A stretch of 64,000 bases of DNA from Epiperipatus broadwayi. Its lineage: Eukaryota; Onychophora; Udeonychophora; Euonychophora; Peripatidae. Both the position numbers and the translations under genes were made by a program. How positions within the stretch are numbered: the stretch's first letter is position 1; each line of letters starts with the position of its first letter. The DNA lies in assembly GCA_028023455.1 (NCBI GenBank), contig JAQFVV010000020.1, forward strand, positions 9,843,092 to 9,907,091, read 5' to 3'. The notes under the pieces are model-generated. The model was given only the letters and a program-made list of their open reading frames with translations. It was not told the origin of the DNA and did not search any database. This document shows positions 1 through 13,482 of this stretch, piece by piece.

Positions 1-210
1 TTTTTTAAACAGATGTAGTTGCTGAAATATTTTTAAATATATGGAAATTTATTTTCAGAAAAATCAAGCAGATGATAGTATAGAATGACTAATGAAAATT
101 CTATACTGTATAAAATCTGGAAATTCATGTTTAAGCATCCAAATCAAACAGCTTAAGTAAAAGCTAACCCTAAAATGGAGCAAAGATAAAATGAACAAAT
201 ATTCTCCAGT

Positions 211-412
211 GATGAAACTATTGGATAAGGCTTTGACCCAGAGCTAAAAACAAATGGAGGATTCAGAATAAAAACAAAAAGAAATGATGAAACAATTAAA
301 TAACAATTTGACCTGGAATCAGAAACAAATGGAGGATTCAGAACAAAATGATGAAACAATCAGATGGTGTTTGGCAGAGAACCAGAAACATATGATCTAA
401 AACAGATGAAAG
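211..412 (+). repeat. Short tandem repeat, about 64-75 bp, three copies
   Basis: The phrase GATGAAAC recurs at 211, 286 and 350. The first two units share a following AAATGGAGGATTCAGAA block (near 250 and 328). The third unit is partial. The repeat is visible at protein level on both strands, so it probably arose by duplication inside a coding element. Confidence 0.7.
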
Positions 413-1140
413 AATATTTAACCAGCAATCAAAGGCAGCTATACAAATAGTTGGAGTAACTTAGATCCAAGAACACATAAGGAATAATTTGAAAAAAACT
501 TTACAATAGCAAGTGGTGGCACAAAAGTGGAAAGTCCTAGAATAAATAAAGTTAAAATAGACACTGAGATGAAGTAATGAGAAAATTAAGGGCATTTGTG
601 GGATTATACTGACCAATGAGCAATTCCAAAAAAGAATATGTTAATGACTTAAGTCATGATGTCTCCATGATAAAATGATTAAAAAGGTCAAAAGTAGACT
701 TAAAGAACTGGATTTATAGCCAAGTAAAGCACAAATCTTCATAATTCACAATCTAAAGTCAAAGAAGAGAACAGCTTCCAGACTTAAAGAACTCTGGGAT
801 AATTACTTATACCCAACATTGTGCCAGAAGAATTGGAGGAATTACAAGAAAATGAAATGTAAAAATGGCCCAATCAGCTGGTCACTATGTGTATTCAGAT
901 GCATGTATTTAAGAGTGATATAAAAGAAAGATATTTAGCTCACCTCGAAAGCCTCAATGAATTGTTTTTTTTCCCATCAAAGAAAAAAAAAAGACCATTG
1001 TAGCAGGTAACCATTTACATAGAGCAGCTAAAAATTAGTGTCATTGTGTTAACCTCAAGCTACAAACCTCTAGTGCTGTTGCATATATTTGGAAAGAAGA
1101 ATGATAACAGTTTATTGCTTCACATATCCCAAAAAGGAAG

Positions 1141-1182
1141 AAACCCATACTGAGTTTTTCTATAAACAGATATGGGTTTTTT
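1141..1182. repeat. Short hairpin AAACCCATA/TATGGGTTT
   Basis: Inverted arms of 9 bp are separated by about 20 bases, and the right arm is followed by a T run. It lies inside the possible gypsy relic and no function can be assigned. Confidence 0.5.
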
Positions 1183-1611
1183 AACAGCAGCATTCCTATT
1201 GTTGGAAGGTCAAGTTATGAGGACTATAGCATGCCTTTCTCCATACAACAGATCATGCTGGGACATAAGGGGAATAGTCACAAAGATGCAGCTGAGTTAC
1301 TGATTCCCATAAATTTTGGTAATACTCCAAAAGAACTACCCGACAAAGTAGGGAGAATATAACAACCCAAACTCAACACCAAAACCAAATACACATTCCA
1401 GGCATGACATCACACCCAAAAAAATATACTGAATTTTTAACCATGGAAATCACCTAAAAGCAACAACCAATTGTGTCAATTTGGATTGATTGCACTGGAA
1501 GCAGTGGACCAAAACATGAATCAGAAAAATTAGAGAAAAGTATAATCAACAAACTTATAAGGGAAGGAAAACAAAAAAGGGAAAAGTCTATTTAGCAGAT
1601 GGATAAAATTG

Positions 1612-1633
1612 TAAAAGAAAGAAAGAAAGAAAA
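1612..1633. repeat. (GAAA)n microsatellite
   Basis: A short run of GAAA units, with purine-rich flanks. Confidence 0.8.
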
Positions 1634-1999
1634 ACTTTTGGTATGGGTCTACTTTTTTTTATTAGTGACAATAAGTATTTAACATTTTTAAATGTTTTAG
1701 AACAATGGAAAGAGAAAAAGAAGAAAAGCAAAATTATAACAATTTTAGTTAAAGTGACTACAGATATCTATGGATGGCCCTATATATTGTAACTCTAGTG
1801 AAATAGACAAAAAAAAGTGATTAATTTATTAATAAAATGAATAATGTAAACAACTTTCTTTTTAGGAACAAAAGTAAATGATTGTGTATACAATTTTTTT
1901 GTTAAAGAGAGTAAAAGTTTCGGATTGGAGCAGAGGGGAATAATTCTAAAATAAAGACTGAAATTAACTCTCCTTTTTATAAATTACAGAGAGAGAAAG

Positions 2000-4900
2000 G
2001 GGGAAATGTATGTATGAAAAAAAAAAATAATAATAAAAAGTAAATATAAAAATCAAAACAAAAGGAATTTGAAAAGGGAAAAACTTTTAAATGTAATTAG
2101 AAGATTATTGGCTGAAAAAAGAAAATTAGAACTAATAATTAAATTAATTAAAACCATATAATCTATTTTATCAATATAAAATTATGAGATAGATTAATCT
2201 CGAAATGAGATTAGATAGCAGAAAAATGCATCAATTAATAAAACTTGATCTAAATCACAATAAATATAAAACAATGGGAGGGAGAAGTATAAAAGAGAAA
2301 GAAATTATTAGGCAGACAGATTATTATATAACTTCAGGGTATAAGTATAATTGCTATTATTATTAACGCTTGGCTGTGATAACATTATTATTAAAAATAA
2401 AGAAGAGATGGTCAGAAAAGGTTGAAAAAACTGTCCATGTTTCCAGTATGCTTGTTCCTTGACCTATTCACCACTGAAGGCCATCTTATCAAAATGCGGT
2501 GCTAAAGAACAGTAAGAGTGTTCGACTGATCTTTGAGCCCAAGTCCTGGCCCCAATGACTGATCTGTGATATGCTGCTGATATTCTCTCTCTCTTCTATT
2601 GTCAATCTGAAGAATGAAAAGGAAACAAGAAACCATCGATGAAAACCAAAAGGCCAACTGGTTAGTAGTCAACAAGTGAAAAAAAACAAATAGGAAAACT
2701 GAACCAATGAAAGTGTCATATGCTATTATAAAAATTGGTAAATATGCTTTTTATCTTCCACTATAAATGTGCACACATATATGTATTGATGAAATGAACT
2801 CTAATGGGCTATCATAATTATAGCCTAGAGTAATCTTTAACATCTTATGTAAACGTATTATATTATGTTATACTTATGTGTGTGTAAAATAAATATTGTT
2901 AGCTTTATTATTAGTTGGTTGACTCTCTCTCTCTCTTGTAACTATGTCACCAGTAAATTAGTTTCTATATAGTTAGATATATTGGGTAAATATGCCAAAG
3001 ATTCTCCCTCACAACCGAGAGAAGATGAGCTAGCTTGGATTGTGTGTCTGTCATCCGAAATATGCTGATTATATAACATATGGTTGTCTGGTGCCTGAGC
3101 AAATCCATCATTATTAAATAGTTTAATATTTCAATGCATATGAGATTGTGCTTTGAATAAATAGCATGAAAAATATTTGCATTAAAATTGCACAATGTTT
3201 AGATTTCTGAATATTGATTGGTGAATACCAAGACATCATAAAGACACTACACAAGACTTAACAACAAAATAACATTTATTTTACAATAAACAAAATTTTA
3301 GAAACATGATCACTATGGAAATCTGTTGCAAAATTTTCAAAAACTGTTAAAATATTCCAATGTGGTTGCTTACAGGCGAACACTTTTACAATTCAAATTT
3401 ATTTAAATGAATAAACTAAATGAATAAATTAAATATCCACAACCTATGATGGTCTTACATGGACAAGTACATCTTATAAGTAAGATTATTGCAAGAAATT
3501 TTATTCTTCAAGTTAAATATGTATTATCACTAAAATATTTTGTGTCTTTAAAGTGATAGAACTTTAGTAAATTATAAACAAATTTATTATACAAGTATTA
3601 TACCTTCCTGCATAAAATATGTCCTAAAACAATTACTAATTTAGGCATTACTTATCAATTCTATAATCTTTAATTACTGAAGTTGTACTAAATCTTTAAA
3701 CTGTTCTCAGAGGTTACGCATATACACTTATACATTCCATGCTATTGTCCCAGCAATGAGTAAACCTGCATGATCTTTAGATCTTACCAATCCATCAATG
3801 ACTTGCTTCTGAATGATGATGATGGTGTTGCATATTGCTTATTTAGGCTAAAGAATTTAAAGTTTTAATTTTGAATAAATCATTATCGTTTTTATCTCAT
3901 ATAGTGCTGGCAAAGTATAGCAAAACAGATTTATACATCAAAACTCTCAATCTACACTTAGGGAGTTAAAAGTGCTCCTGAAGAAGGGATGATACACTTC
4001 CAAATAACAACTTCCAAATAACAAACTTACCAATATACCAAGATATACACAATAAAGAAGATATTTCCAAGAGGAAAAGCTAAATAAAGCAATGAACCTA
4101 GGGATGGCATGAACCCAAAAATACGCATTTACTTTCTGAGGGCAAGAAAATATGCTAGGACTCTTGTTTCTAGACATATATAATAAAATGGGAATGAAGG
4201 AGCACATAAAACATGAGGAAAATATCACTAAAAAATATCAAGGAATACTGGAGAGTGACCCTCTATCACTTAATAAAATATCTAAATTATTCCGATAACA
4301 ATAATGAGAGAGCCAAGCTTCATTTTCAAACCATCAAGGTGGAAATAAAATTTGCATACCTTAGAAATGTACAATGATCATATAATACAATATCACATAT
4401 ACAAGAGAGGAATTAATTCTAAACTCTCAATAAACATAATACTAAATTGATGCATGAAATCGATAAAGTGATAATATAATTGTCAAATATGACTGAATAA
4501 ATGTAACTTTAAGCAATTAAAAGGACAATATATATACATCATCTTTCATAAACATATAAGCATTTATTATAAAATATATCTTCTCATAATAATCAACAAA
4601 GCAATACTCTTTAAAATAATTTAATACTACATCATTATATAGTATACAGTATCATGAATAATAATAAGAGCCTCTATTAGGCAGACTAGATCATAACATG
4701 TAAAATATTAAAATTTAATATTGAAATACATATAATAATAAGAACAATAAGATATAAATATATGACAAATCTAAAGCATAATATTTTATCAAAACTTTTT
4801 TTTTTATAAAATAAAAATATATATAAAATATTTAAGTTCTTAATCTTGTACAGCTCCTGGTTTATAGCAAATAAATTCAACAAGTAAATATGTTTCTCCA

Positions 4901-5120
4901 AATGCTGGCAATATAATTCAAAAAGGTACATTTGCATTGATAGTTTTTTTAATAATAACTTTGTACATACACATATAAATAAAATGTTAAATGAATGGCC
5001 ATTATTTCGCAAATCATCAAACATATAAATGACAGGATAGTTTCAACACTTCTTACAGCATTACTCTGGTTTTTCATTTTATCTAGGCAGGTAATTATTA
5101 AAATGTAGCAGTTAATCACT
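2000..5120. other. Non-coding AT-rich stretch
   Basis: I see no coding signal. The open frames here (for example at 3947-4228 and 4686-5024 on the minus strand) are short, rich in I, L, F, K and N, and match nothing I know. A (CT)n run lies at 2921-2936. A short direct duplication of ACTTCCAAATAAC lies near 3987-4014. Positions 2440-2640 are less AT-rich than their surroundings but show no recognisable feature. Confidence 0.6.
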
Positions 5121-5130
5121 ATTCCTCTTT

Positions 5131-5400
5131 TCAAATTTAAGCAGGATTTTCCAAGTATGACATTTAATACAGCAATATGTTCATAAATATTTTCCAAGTT
5201 AAGTAGACTTTCTAAGTAAAATATCTAATATGATAGTTTGTCAAACATACATCTTTTATAATTAAGTAAGTTTTCTGAACAAAACATTTAAATATAATGT
5301 GGCTTAGTCAAAATACTTTTATACAATGGTTTGGTCATAAACTTCCTTCTCTAAATTTAAGCAGGTTTGAAGTAAATATTTAAATATAGCCATTTCAAAG
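5131..5400. repeat. Degenerate tandem repeat, about 63 bp
   Basis: A diverged unit containing TTAAGcAGg-TTTtC-AAGTA-AAcATTTAAtAT recurs at about 5131, 5194, 5257 and 5352. The first three spacings are 63 bp and the last is longer because of extra sequence. Copies differ by many substitutions, so the array is old. Confidence 0.6.
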
Positions 5401-5419
5401 ACAAATAACAAGCTTCTAC

Positions 5420-8400
5420 TAATCATTTAACACTTAATAGAATACATAAATTCTATAATAGTAATCTTTGCCACAATTCATAGCCTTTGATCCGTACATG
5501 AGAGCATAAATTAATTTACCAAGCATTTTGATTTAATCAAGATAATAAATAACTATTTAATTATTAATGATAATAAAATGTCATTAGTGTCTGTAACAAA
5601 TGGTTTTCTTTTCCTGAATAATTAGTTCTTTTAAATAAATTTACCCAAGATAAAGATAGCAAAACGTTTTAAAAGTTTCCAATAAATTATTATTATCTTA
5701 ACGAATTACAAAAGAACGTTAAAACTGTTACAGTTAACATTAAGGCAAACTTCTAGTAAATTTGCTTTAAAATAAAAAATTTGAACAGTTCACGATAAAT
5801 ATAGGACATAAATAAGTCATTGTTTCTAAATGAAATATAATAAATTAAACCTGATACCTGCAATGCATTAGTTTTCAAGAATGCTTTATTCATCAATAGA
5901 CAATTATTTAACATTTTTCTTTCCAAATTCTTCTTTCAATATTGTGAATTTAAATTTTCAATTGACTTGGGTTAGAAAACTCTGCACTTGATAGTTTTTT
6001 ATGCATTCATTTACTTGGAAAAAAAAAATTAAACTTATTTAAAAAAAATAAAATTATACTTTTACTTTTAATTATCAATGTTTTTAAACTTCTCTATTAA
6101 TTCTTATGAAGATGAGAAACAAAATAAAATCATCTCTTTCTAAATTAACGTGTATGTGCTCACCTTTTATAGCTTGCTAACATCAATCATTTTTATTGAT
6201 GGAAACATCATTTCCTCATAATTTTTCCACCTTTAAATTACAGTTAATTAGTATCTATAATCTGAATCTAAAAATAGTAATAATTTAAATATTTGCCAAA
6301 CAATCAGATAAACATGTGAGAGTCTAGGAATTTTAATAATTACCAAAGATACAAATTAATTAAGAAATTATATTGTTGAAATAGAATAAAAAAATAAATG
6401 TTACATAATTTTATTAACTCCTTTCCTCTTTTAAATTATATTAATGAACAAATTTAGAGGTTCACCAATATTTTACTTAATTTTTAACTAAATAAGAATA
6501 TTCTAGATTAAAGTAATATTCAATATTATGCAGAAATATTCCCATTAATAAATAAAAATAAAAATTATCAATGCATGCACACTCACACAGCCATATCTTT
6601 TAAACTAACTAATTTAAACTCTTTCTTTTAAATAAATCACTTACCTATTTTTCATATCAACTAATTTGGTTTAAGCTCTAAACTCAGTTTTAATAATACT
6701 ATTTTAACGAATGGATTGATTATTGTTAAGAATTAGTTTAAATAAAATACTTTATTATAATTATAGCAACTACACATTTGACTACACATTAACTTCTAAT
6801 ACTAAATTTAATTTAATTAGTATTATGGTTGATTCAGGAACCAAACTAGAGATATTCTAAGTTGTATTAGAATAATGTGAACTTTTCTAATATTATAAAC
6901 TACACTTTTGGATTTAAATTATTATAACCTATTTTAATCAAAAGCTTGAAGTTCTTTGACAAAAACACTTAAGTAAAATACAATAATATTTATTGATGAC
7001 AGAAATATTTTAAATAATTTACTATTTAGATTTGCATATGCTTATTTAATCTTAATAAATATGTTTGGCAAAGATAGTTTAACTTAATGAAAATTTCCTC
7101 ATATTTTTTTATTATTTTTTATTAATATCTGCAATAAATTAAATATCAGTTTTCTTAACAAAGACAAAATTTCAGTACGATAACAAGTACTTGTTATTAT
7201 TTCGTACTGAAATGTCAGCTATTTAGCTATTACATTTTTATTACACTGAATCTCCCGAAAATAATACTATGAATTTATATATATGAGTGAATTAGAAAAT
7301 ATAATGTCATGCATGCATAGTTGCATATCTCTGAATGATTGGTGGAACACAGTTGAAAAGTTGACGCAAATGCTTATATTAACAACAAGAAAATGTATAC
7401 ATAGATGAATCCAAAATATAAGGGCATATCTTTTTACCAGTGAAAATCTTCATTTTCATATATATATACACACACATAAAAATATTCCAGTACATTTAGA
7501 CTTATCTCCCTTTTTAAAAAGTGTTAAGATTATTAATATCATTCAGTTTTCAGAAGAAAAAAAATGTTAATAGATGTGATTTTCAAGTCAGATCTCTCTT
7601 GAACACAGATTATAAATGATCTAATAATTCACTATAATAATTTCTTGTTTCATGTAATGATCCAAGTGAATTTCATCTTCTCAACTAATTCTTTGCTGTC
7701 ATAATCAGATAGATAAAACTTCTCTCTAATGATTTTGAAATGGAAGGAAAGCATTTCATTCAAAAGACTTTTCACAGAAGGATAAAATCAGTTCAAAATC
7801 AAAATTTTGCAGTATAGTTCTAAGTACAAATAAAAATCATTTAACGCTTTTGATATGTTAAAAAATGTTCATTTTCCAACCTTATCATAAAATATGTGGC
7901 TACTGAATTATCCTAAAGCAACCTTGCTGAATATCAATTCTCCTGAGGATATGGATGAAAGATAAAGTTCTATATTCTGAAATATAATAGTATTGTACAC
8001 AGAAATCAAAAGACGAAAGAAAGAATATTTTATGACCAAAAAGAAAAAGAGTCATACTTTGTTTAATGAGTATTTTACTATTGCAGTTTAAATCAAAGGT
8101 TAATGCTAATGATCAATTAAATAGAACAAAAGTTACAATTATTTTACTCCTCCAAATGACAATATGAATCCAAGGCGAATCTTCTAATTACGTGTTAACC
8201 CTTTACTGATTACGTTATATTTTTTATTAACGAAGATAAATAAAGAAATGAATAAAAAGCTTTTTTGTTTTGTTTTTTAGTTAAAAATATATACATCATT
8301 CATATAATGTCAACACTAAGATAACTTTGTAGACAGCGATTGCATCCATTTATCAAGCATACAACGTCGGATTTAATCTAATTAAGATAAAAATGTGTTG

Positions 8401-10470
8401 AGATTCCTAACAAATATCTGGTTTATCACAATCCAGCCATCTCCAATATTGTTAGTAAATGGATATCAAGTTATTTTTAACTAGAGGCTAAAATAAAATA
8501 AAAAAAACTAAATTCTCCCCATTCTGCAGTTGGTAAGTCTAGCGGGTAGGGCTTTTTCACTAATTTCTAAAGTCAGGGAATAAAGATGCAAGGGATTCCT
8601 TTTATCCTGCAATGGATTATTTAGAAAAACTTTATTCTGATCTTTCTTTTAAAATTAAATAAATGTTTTATTTTTCTGTATATGATTTAAAATATTAATT
8701 CTATTTATACAATTAGTATTTTCTTACAAAATCTCGTAAAACAAAAAGAGAGAAAAAGTACTAAATAATTATAATCTACTTTTAAAAAATTAAAAACAAA
8801 GCATTTTTATTAAGCTTTTTTTTTTTTTTGGTAGGAAAGATTTTTAAATTGATAGCGCCTCTCCAACTTAATTGTATTACATTTAATTTTCTGTTTTCGC
8901 AAACAACAATACTACAGATATATTAAATTACTTCAAAAAAATTTGACAATTTATCAGAAATACTTTTAAAACAATATTTTAATTATAAATATGAAAATTA
9001 TTATGCAGAGTGAGAAAAAAAAATTAAGATTAAATATGAATGTCAGATGTTACAAGAAGTATTTCACAATCTCTTCTGAGTTTGGGCATGTATTAATGTG
9101 AATCCCTTAATGTATACCCACATAAAAATGTCACTAGAAGTCAGACCCTGATAAACAGGGGGGCGGGACATTAAACATTTTATATGACAGTGAAAAAATG
9201 TAAGAAAACTAAATATATTTATTTAGTTATAGTTAAATGCACTCTTATCAAAGGACAAATTTGGGCTTTCATACTTTTGTATCATATGAACTAAAATTAC
9301 TTTTCTTAACATAATGTCAGATGATTCTATATGTAATAACCATCTGACCAGAAATCATAAGTAGTCAAATAAAACATTCTTTATCCTGAAACTTTTTTAT
9401 ATACTATTATAAGTCCATATATTTTTCACATCCAATGAATAATTTTAAAAGTCATGAGATTGGACACATGCAAAATTGTATTTTTAAGCATATTAAAGGT
9501 CAGGGGTTGGCTATATAGTAAATATATTCTATTATAAAACTGTATTCCTATTATAAAATCTAATGGAAGACAAATGTTTAAAACTAATTGAAGAATCGTT
9601 GGACACTTTTATAAATAATTATTGTTTTCCTACATGCATGTGAACTAAAACAATAATAAATGAGTTGGAGAAATTATTTTGTTGAAAAAAATATATATAT
9701 GATTGACAATTATATTTTGTAATGAATTATAGTTTTGTTATTGGATTCAACAGTGTGTTAACATCTTTATTTATAATACTGTCTGAGCTGCATATTTATT
9801 CCATGTCTACCCATAAGGAGTAACATAGGTTCTTCATGATTTAGCCAAATATTATAAATAGAGACTATACAGTAGTCATCATCATCATTATATTAAAGCA
9901 AATATTGTTTAAATATGTAAATGAGTCAGTTTATTTCCTGATGTTTAATGCCAGGTGGCGCCTATATAATTCATATTAAATTGAAATAATATTTAAGCTG
10001 ACCATTACAATTTATTTATTTCATCTACATCTTTTGAAAACACGATACTTGTTTATTTCTTAACAAACCTTTACTACTGCTAGCACATTTAACTTTTATA
10101 AAAATAGACTCTAACTTTATCCACTTATTCAGAGCTCTAACCTGTTGCCCATTTAAATTTATTCTCATAAATAAAATATTATTATTAAAATATTTTCTAT
10201 TATTACATCAGTCATTACCCTGACTTGTACCACATTCTCCTCTAAATTTTACATTCTGTATGTATAAATATATCCTTCCTTCAATATTATCTCTTTATTC
10301 TTATATGCATCTATCTATAAATAATAAATTTCATTAAAAATTAAATCATCAAATATTTTATCATCTTTTTAAATAAAACACAGACCATAAGTTTTAATTA
10401 TATCTCTATTTACATTTCAATCATCTTATCTCACAAAAACATTTTATCCTGATATTAACTGTACAAATCT
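5420..10470. other. AT-rich non-coding stretch with one strong hairpin
   Basis: No open frame of note and no recognisable transposon. The only compact structure is the hairpin at 7169-7213, listed separately. A poly-T run sits near 8817-8829. If old repeats are present they are beyond recognition by eye. Confidence 0.6.
7169..7213. repeat. Strong nested hairpin
   Basis: Outer arms TTTCAGTACGA and TCGTACTGAAA enclose an inner perfect palindrome AACAAGTACTTGTT. The two helices are separated by a few unpaired bases. It could be a MITE remnant or an extruded cruciform; nothing nearby shows a function. Confidence 0.7.
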
Positions 10471-10479
10471 TATTCAGAT

Positions 10480-11880
10480 ACTTGCTGTCATCAAATATGC
10501 AATGCACTATGGCTTCTCCTTTATCAGAGTCAAGAATCTTTCAGGAATAATGCCAGGGAAACCTGTTAGTCACCTTACCTTATCTTCCCATTCCATTCCC
10601 CACCCTAAGTTGCCCCCAAAATCCTTCTCTATCCTGCTCCGTCCCATTTCCACAACATTATCTTTGTCCATTCCATGGTCTTTATATCTAGATCTATCTT
10701 ATCTTTTTTTCCAAACCCAGCATAAAAGCCAAGAACCCACTTTCTGTATAATTTTGTTTACATTTATTCTCCTACAACTTCATTATTTGTACCTTTTCTG
10801 CTTGTAAGCATTTACATTCAATTAACAGATGCCTAATATTTTCTATGACTTCTTTACATACTTGCAGACTAAATCACCCACATTTCCTCCATTTATGTGT
10901 ATATTCCCTTAGAGCTTTACACAGTAAACTAAGTTTCCTTGCTATTATCATAAATTAACTCATGCCCAATATTCTGTTTACTTCTATACTTAGTGCTCCA
11001 CCTCTCCAACTCCCTATTTTTTATTAATGCATCTATTTATCTATCATATTCTTTACCATTAGAATACTCAACAATTCTCTTAACACAATCATCCCATCTA
11101 TCCAAAGCTTCTGCATTTGCACTACCTTTCTCACTCATCTTATTTCCTGTCCTTTACTAGTAATACAATTAAATAATATTTTGGCTATTCTCTTACTATC
11201 CATAAATTGCAATCTACCCAGCATTCTCACTTTCCTTTTTGCATCTCTCATATAAAAACTTGACCATCCCATTTCTTCTTGATTTGTCCCCTTTTCCATT
11301 CACACATCTGCATCTAATGTATGTCTTCCTACTTCTTTTTGTACTTTTTCTAAGTAATCTAACATTCCTTTACTAACACATAACACATTGTTAACCATAA
11401 GTCAACCCTGCTACCGCCACTCCCTTCCATACAATTCTTGCTAAATCATATTTATTATATGAAAACACTGTTAATTTCTTTATCAAACCCTTTGTTTTCT
11501 TTGCTTCATTTATTACTTTTTTCCCTACTCATCCAAGCAATTTCTCTGTTTACTTAAGATGATTTTCAAATAGTTATACCTATTCGCTATATTTAAATTT
11601 ATTTCTCCCAATAAAAATTCTTTCTCTTCTCTTTCTCCAGCATTTTTATCATTACTTTTGATTTTTCTTCACCAAATTTAATCCTATCTCTTTACCCACT
11701 CTTGTGTACATCTTCTGCATAACTTCAATCTTTCCTACTTTCTGTGCACAAGAAGATATCAGCAAATAAAGACTTGATAATATATACATTCTCTTGCCAT
11801 CTATTCTCTACCCTTCTTTCCAGTCTTTCTATTGCTCTCTCTCCAGTTCTCTCAAATATAACAAAATAGATGAACAGAAT
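10480..11880 (-). pseudogene. Decayed non-LTR retrotransposon, RT palm to C-terminal zinc knuckle
   Basis: The plus strand is strikingly pyrimidine-rich here; read on the minus strand it is a broken LINE ORF2. From 11880 downward, in shifting frames, I read a relic of the FADD box (SLFADILLCTESRKD), then KFGEEKSKVMIKML, then RYNYLKIILSK, which resembles the conserved YLG strand. Further on come MDSKRIAKILFNC and a KRIVEYSNGKEYD block. A terminal zinc-knuckle-like region ends ENIRHLLIECK near 10830-10860. The 5' end (endonuclease and RT fingers) is missing. Stops and frameshifts are numerous. The clade is undetermined. The plus-strand 101-codon frame at 10502-10807 is only the antisense shadow. 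Confidence 0.7.
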
Positions 11881-11889
11881 AGAATGCAT

Positions 11890-12570
11890 ACTTATTACTA
11901 AGTGCTACCAAACAACTTTAATTTGAATCACATTAATGTAGCATTTTTGGCAGCTTATGCAAGACAATTACACAAAAATTAATTATTAGTATAATTTTTC
12001 TTACTACTTTTGGATCAGTAGTCACTCTTTTACATGTTTGTTATTTTAATTTTTGAACTCAAAAAGCTTAAGATATTTGAACTGATATTCCCAGATTAGT
12101 GGAAAAAAGAAATCTTAGTTTATCACTGCGTTGTTCCTCCCAAGCAACAGACTTATTGACGATTACTTATTTTATTTCAATTAAATTAATTCTATTACTA
12201 AGGCAAGAAAAAAATTGTTTACACAGAAAATCAAAATTTAAAAAAAAAAGTTAGATAAATATACAAACAAAAATCTTTTATCATAAATGTTTTCTATTTT
12301 AAATGGATTTAAGATCTGAAACAGTAAACTGAAATCAATATTGATTCCAAAAAGACTAGAATGCCACATTTTAATTAAAATAGTATTTACTATAAATGGA
12401 GTGAAACTTATAAACAAAATATTTTTTTTTTTAAAAAGTGTCTCATAAAATAGTCCATGTTTAAACATCATATAAAAAGATAGAGATTTCTGCTTTAATT
12501 AACACACTTCAAAAAAAGATGTAATAATCTAATTTTAAGTGAATTGTTTTCTACCAATAACACTATTACC
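11890..12570. other. Non-coding AT-rich gap
   Basis: No gene or repeat recognised between the LINE relic and foldback element A. The minus-strand frame at 12238-12471 has the low-complexity composition of chance ORFs in this window. Confidence 0.5.
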
Positions 12571-12585
12571 AAAGATCAAGTAAAA

Positions 12586-12787
12586 AAACAACAACCACTA
12601 AACATCACATAATCGCCATTCCTTATGCTTGCTCATTACTGTTATTAAAACAGGCAAAACTCTCCATATAGTAGTTCCATTCAGAGTAGGCACTAGATAG
12701 GGATTTTATGCACAAGCCTTCTGATATCGATTGATTACTCTGGTTTGCACTGAGTGGCACTACTGTATGGAGAGTTTTGCCTGTTTT
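12586..12787 (-). mobile_element. Foldback element copy A (shortened)
   Basis: The element is inverted relative to copies C and D. The fixed end lies on the left (CCACTAAACATCACAT) and the truncated end on the right (ATGGAGAGTTTTGCC, near 12774-12787). Arms carrying AACAGGCAAAACTCTCCATA and its complement face each other, and the central part has been lost. A near-perfect 12-bp target duplication flanks it: GATCAAGTAAAA at 12574-12585 and GATAAAGTAAAA at 12788-12799, with one mismatch. The hammerhead-like core of copies C and D is deleted. Confidence 0.8.
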
Positions 12788-13165
12788 GATAAAGTAAAAG
12801 GAAAATATTTCTGCTGTTTTATCAATGAAGCCGGTTGATTTCTTAATAATAACAAACTAATGATTAGAAAAGTAAAAATAAGTGAAACTTTGTTTAGAAT
12901 AAAAATATCTTTGGATAATAAAGGAAAAAACTATATTTAAAAAAATAATTTCTATAATTAGAACTGTTATTTTATATAGCTTCAAACTCAAAAACGAATT
13001 ATAAAATGGAAATAGGTTCAATTTAGCAATGGAATTTTATCTGGTTTCATTCAACCATTTCTGGTTAAATATCTAGATAAAATAAAAACGGATATCAGCC
13101 ATTTTCATTGCCTGGAAACAATTTTCAGGATCAAATAAATTATTTTTGACACAATTTAATACTCT

Positions 13166-13290
13166 GTATGGGTTAACACAATGGCAGAGTGGAGAACTCA
13201 AGAATTAAAGGTCTCTGGATTACATCTCAATTTGACCACTTCTGGTACTGGACTATTATGTAACCTCTTAATTGACAAAACCATTCAATC
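13166..13290 (+). mobile_element. Degenerate tRNA-derived SINE relic
   Basis: GTATGGGTT is followed by TGGCAGAGTGG (13182-13192), which fits a polymerase III A box. A weak B-box-like GGATTACATCT lies 25 bases further. The same leader and GAGTGGAGAA motif occur in the better copy near 27676, so the two probably belong to one SINE family. It does not fold as a functional tRNA. Confidence 0.4.
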
Positions 13291-13482
13291 AATTATACTT
13301 TTATTATTTTAATAGTTAAACAACACCAAGTTATTATAATACTACATATTTTTATAAAATATTCAGTAGTTCCTATTACTATATGATAATTCATATAGTA
13401 TACAAACATGGAAGACTGCTCACCAACATACATCAGCCAATATAGACAGTTTATTAGCTTTTTATTTCCAGGTTTAAAATCA

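Larger units (their letters stand above)
150..1330 (+). pseudogene. Possible decayed Ty3/gypsy gag-pol relic
   Basis: Weak coding traces occur in several plus-strand frames, broken by many stops. Positions 205-400 read as a charged helical stretch with a repeated phrase (QKQMEDSE), like the coiled-coil part of gypsy Gag. Positions 890-965 read VFKSDIKERYLAHLESL, resembling the stretch after the YxDD box of a gypsy reverse transcriptase. Around 1270-1330 a GNSHKDAAELLIP-like phrase resembles the end of gypsy RNase H. No LTR, primer site or intact motif was found. Another kind of relic is possible; the family call is an inference from short similarities. Confidence 0.25.

Noticed and set aside
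3947-5197. Minus-strand ORFs of 82-112 codons
   Set aside because: Composition is dominated by I, L, F, Y and K as expected of AT-rich chance frames; no motif or splice context.
5131-5400. Regularly spaced repeats as a possible CRISPR array
   Set aside because: The units are contiguous and diverged, with no unique spacers; the genome is eukaryotic.
8520-8630. tRNA-like A box (GCAGTTGGTAAGTC)
   Set aside because: No B box at the right distance and no fold; not supported as a tRNA or SINE.
10502-10807. 101-codon plus-strand ORF
   Set aside because: It is the antisense shadow of the decayed LINE read on the minus strand; its Ser/Pro/Leu richness comes from the pyrimidine-rich strand.
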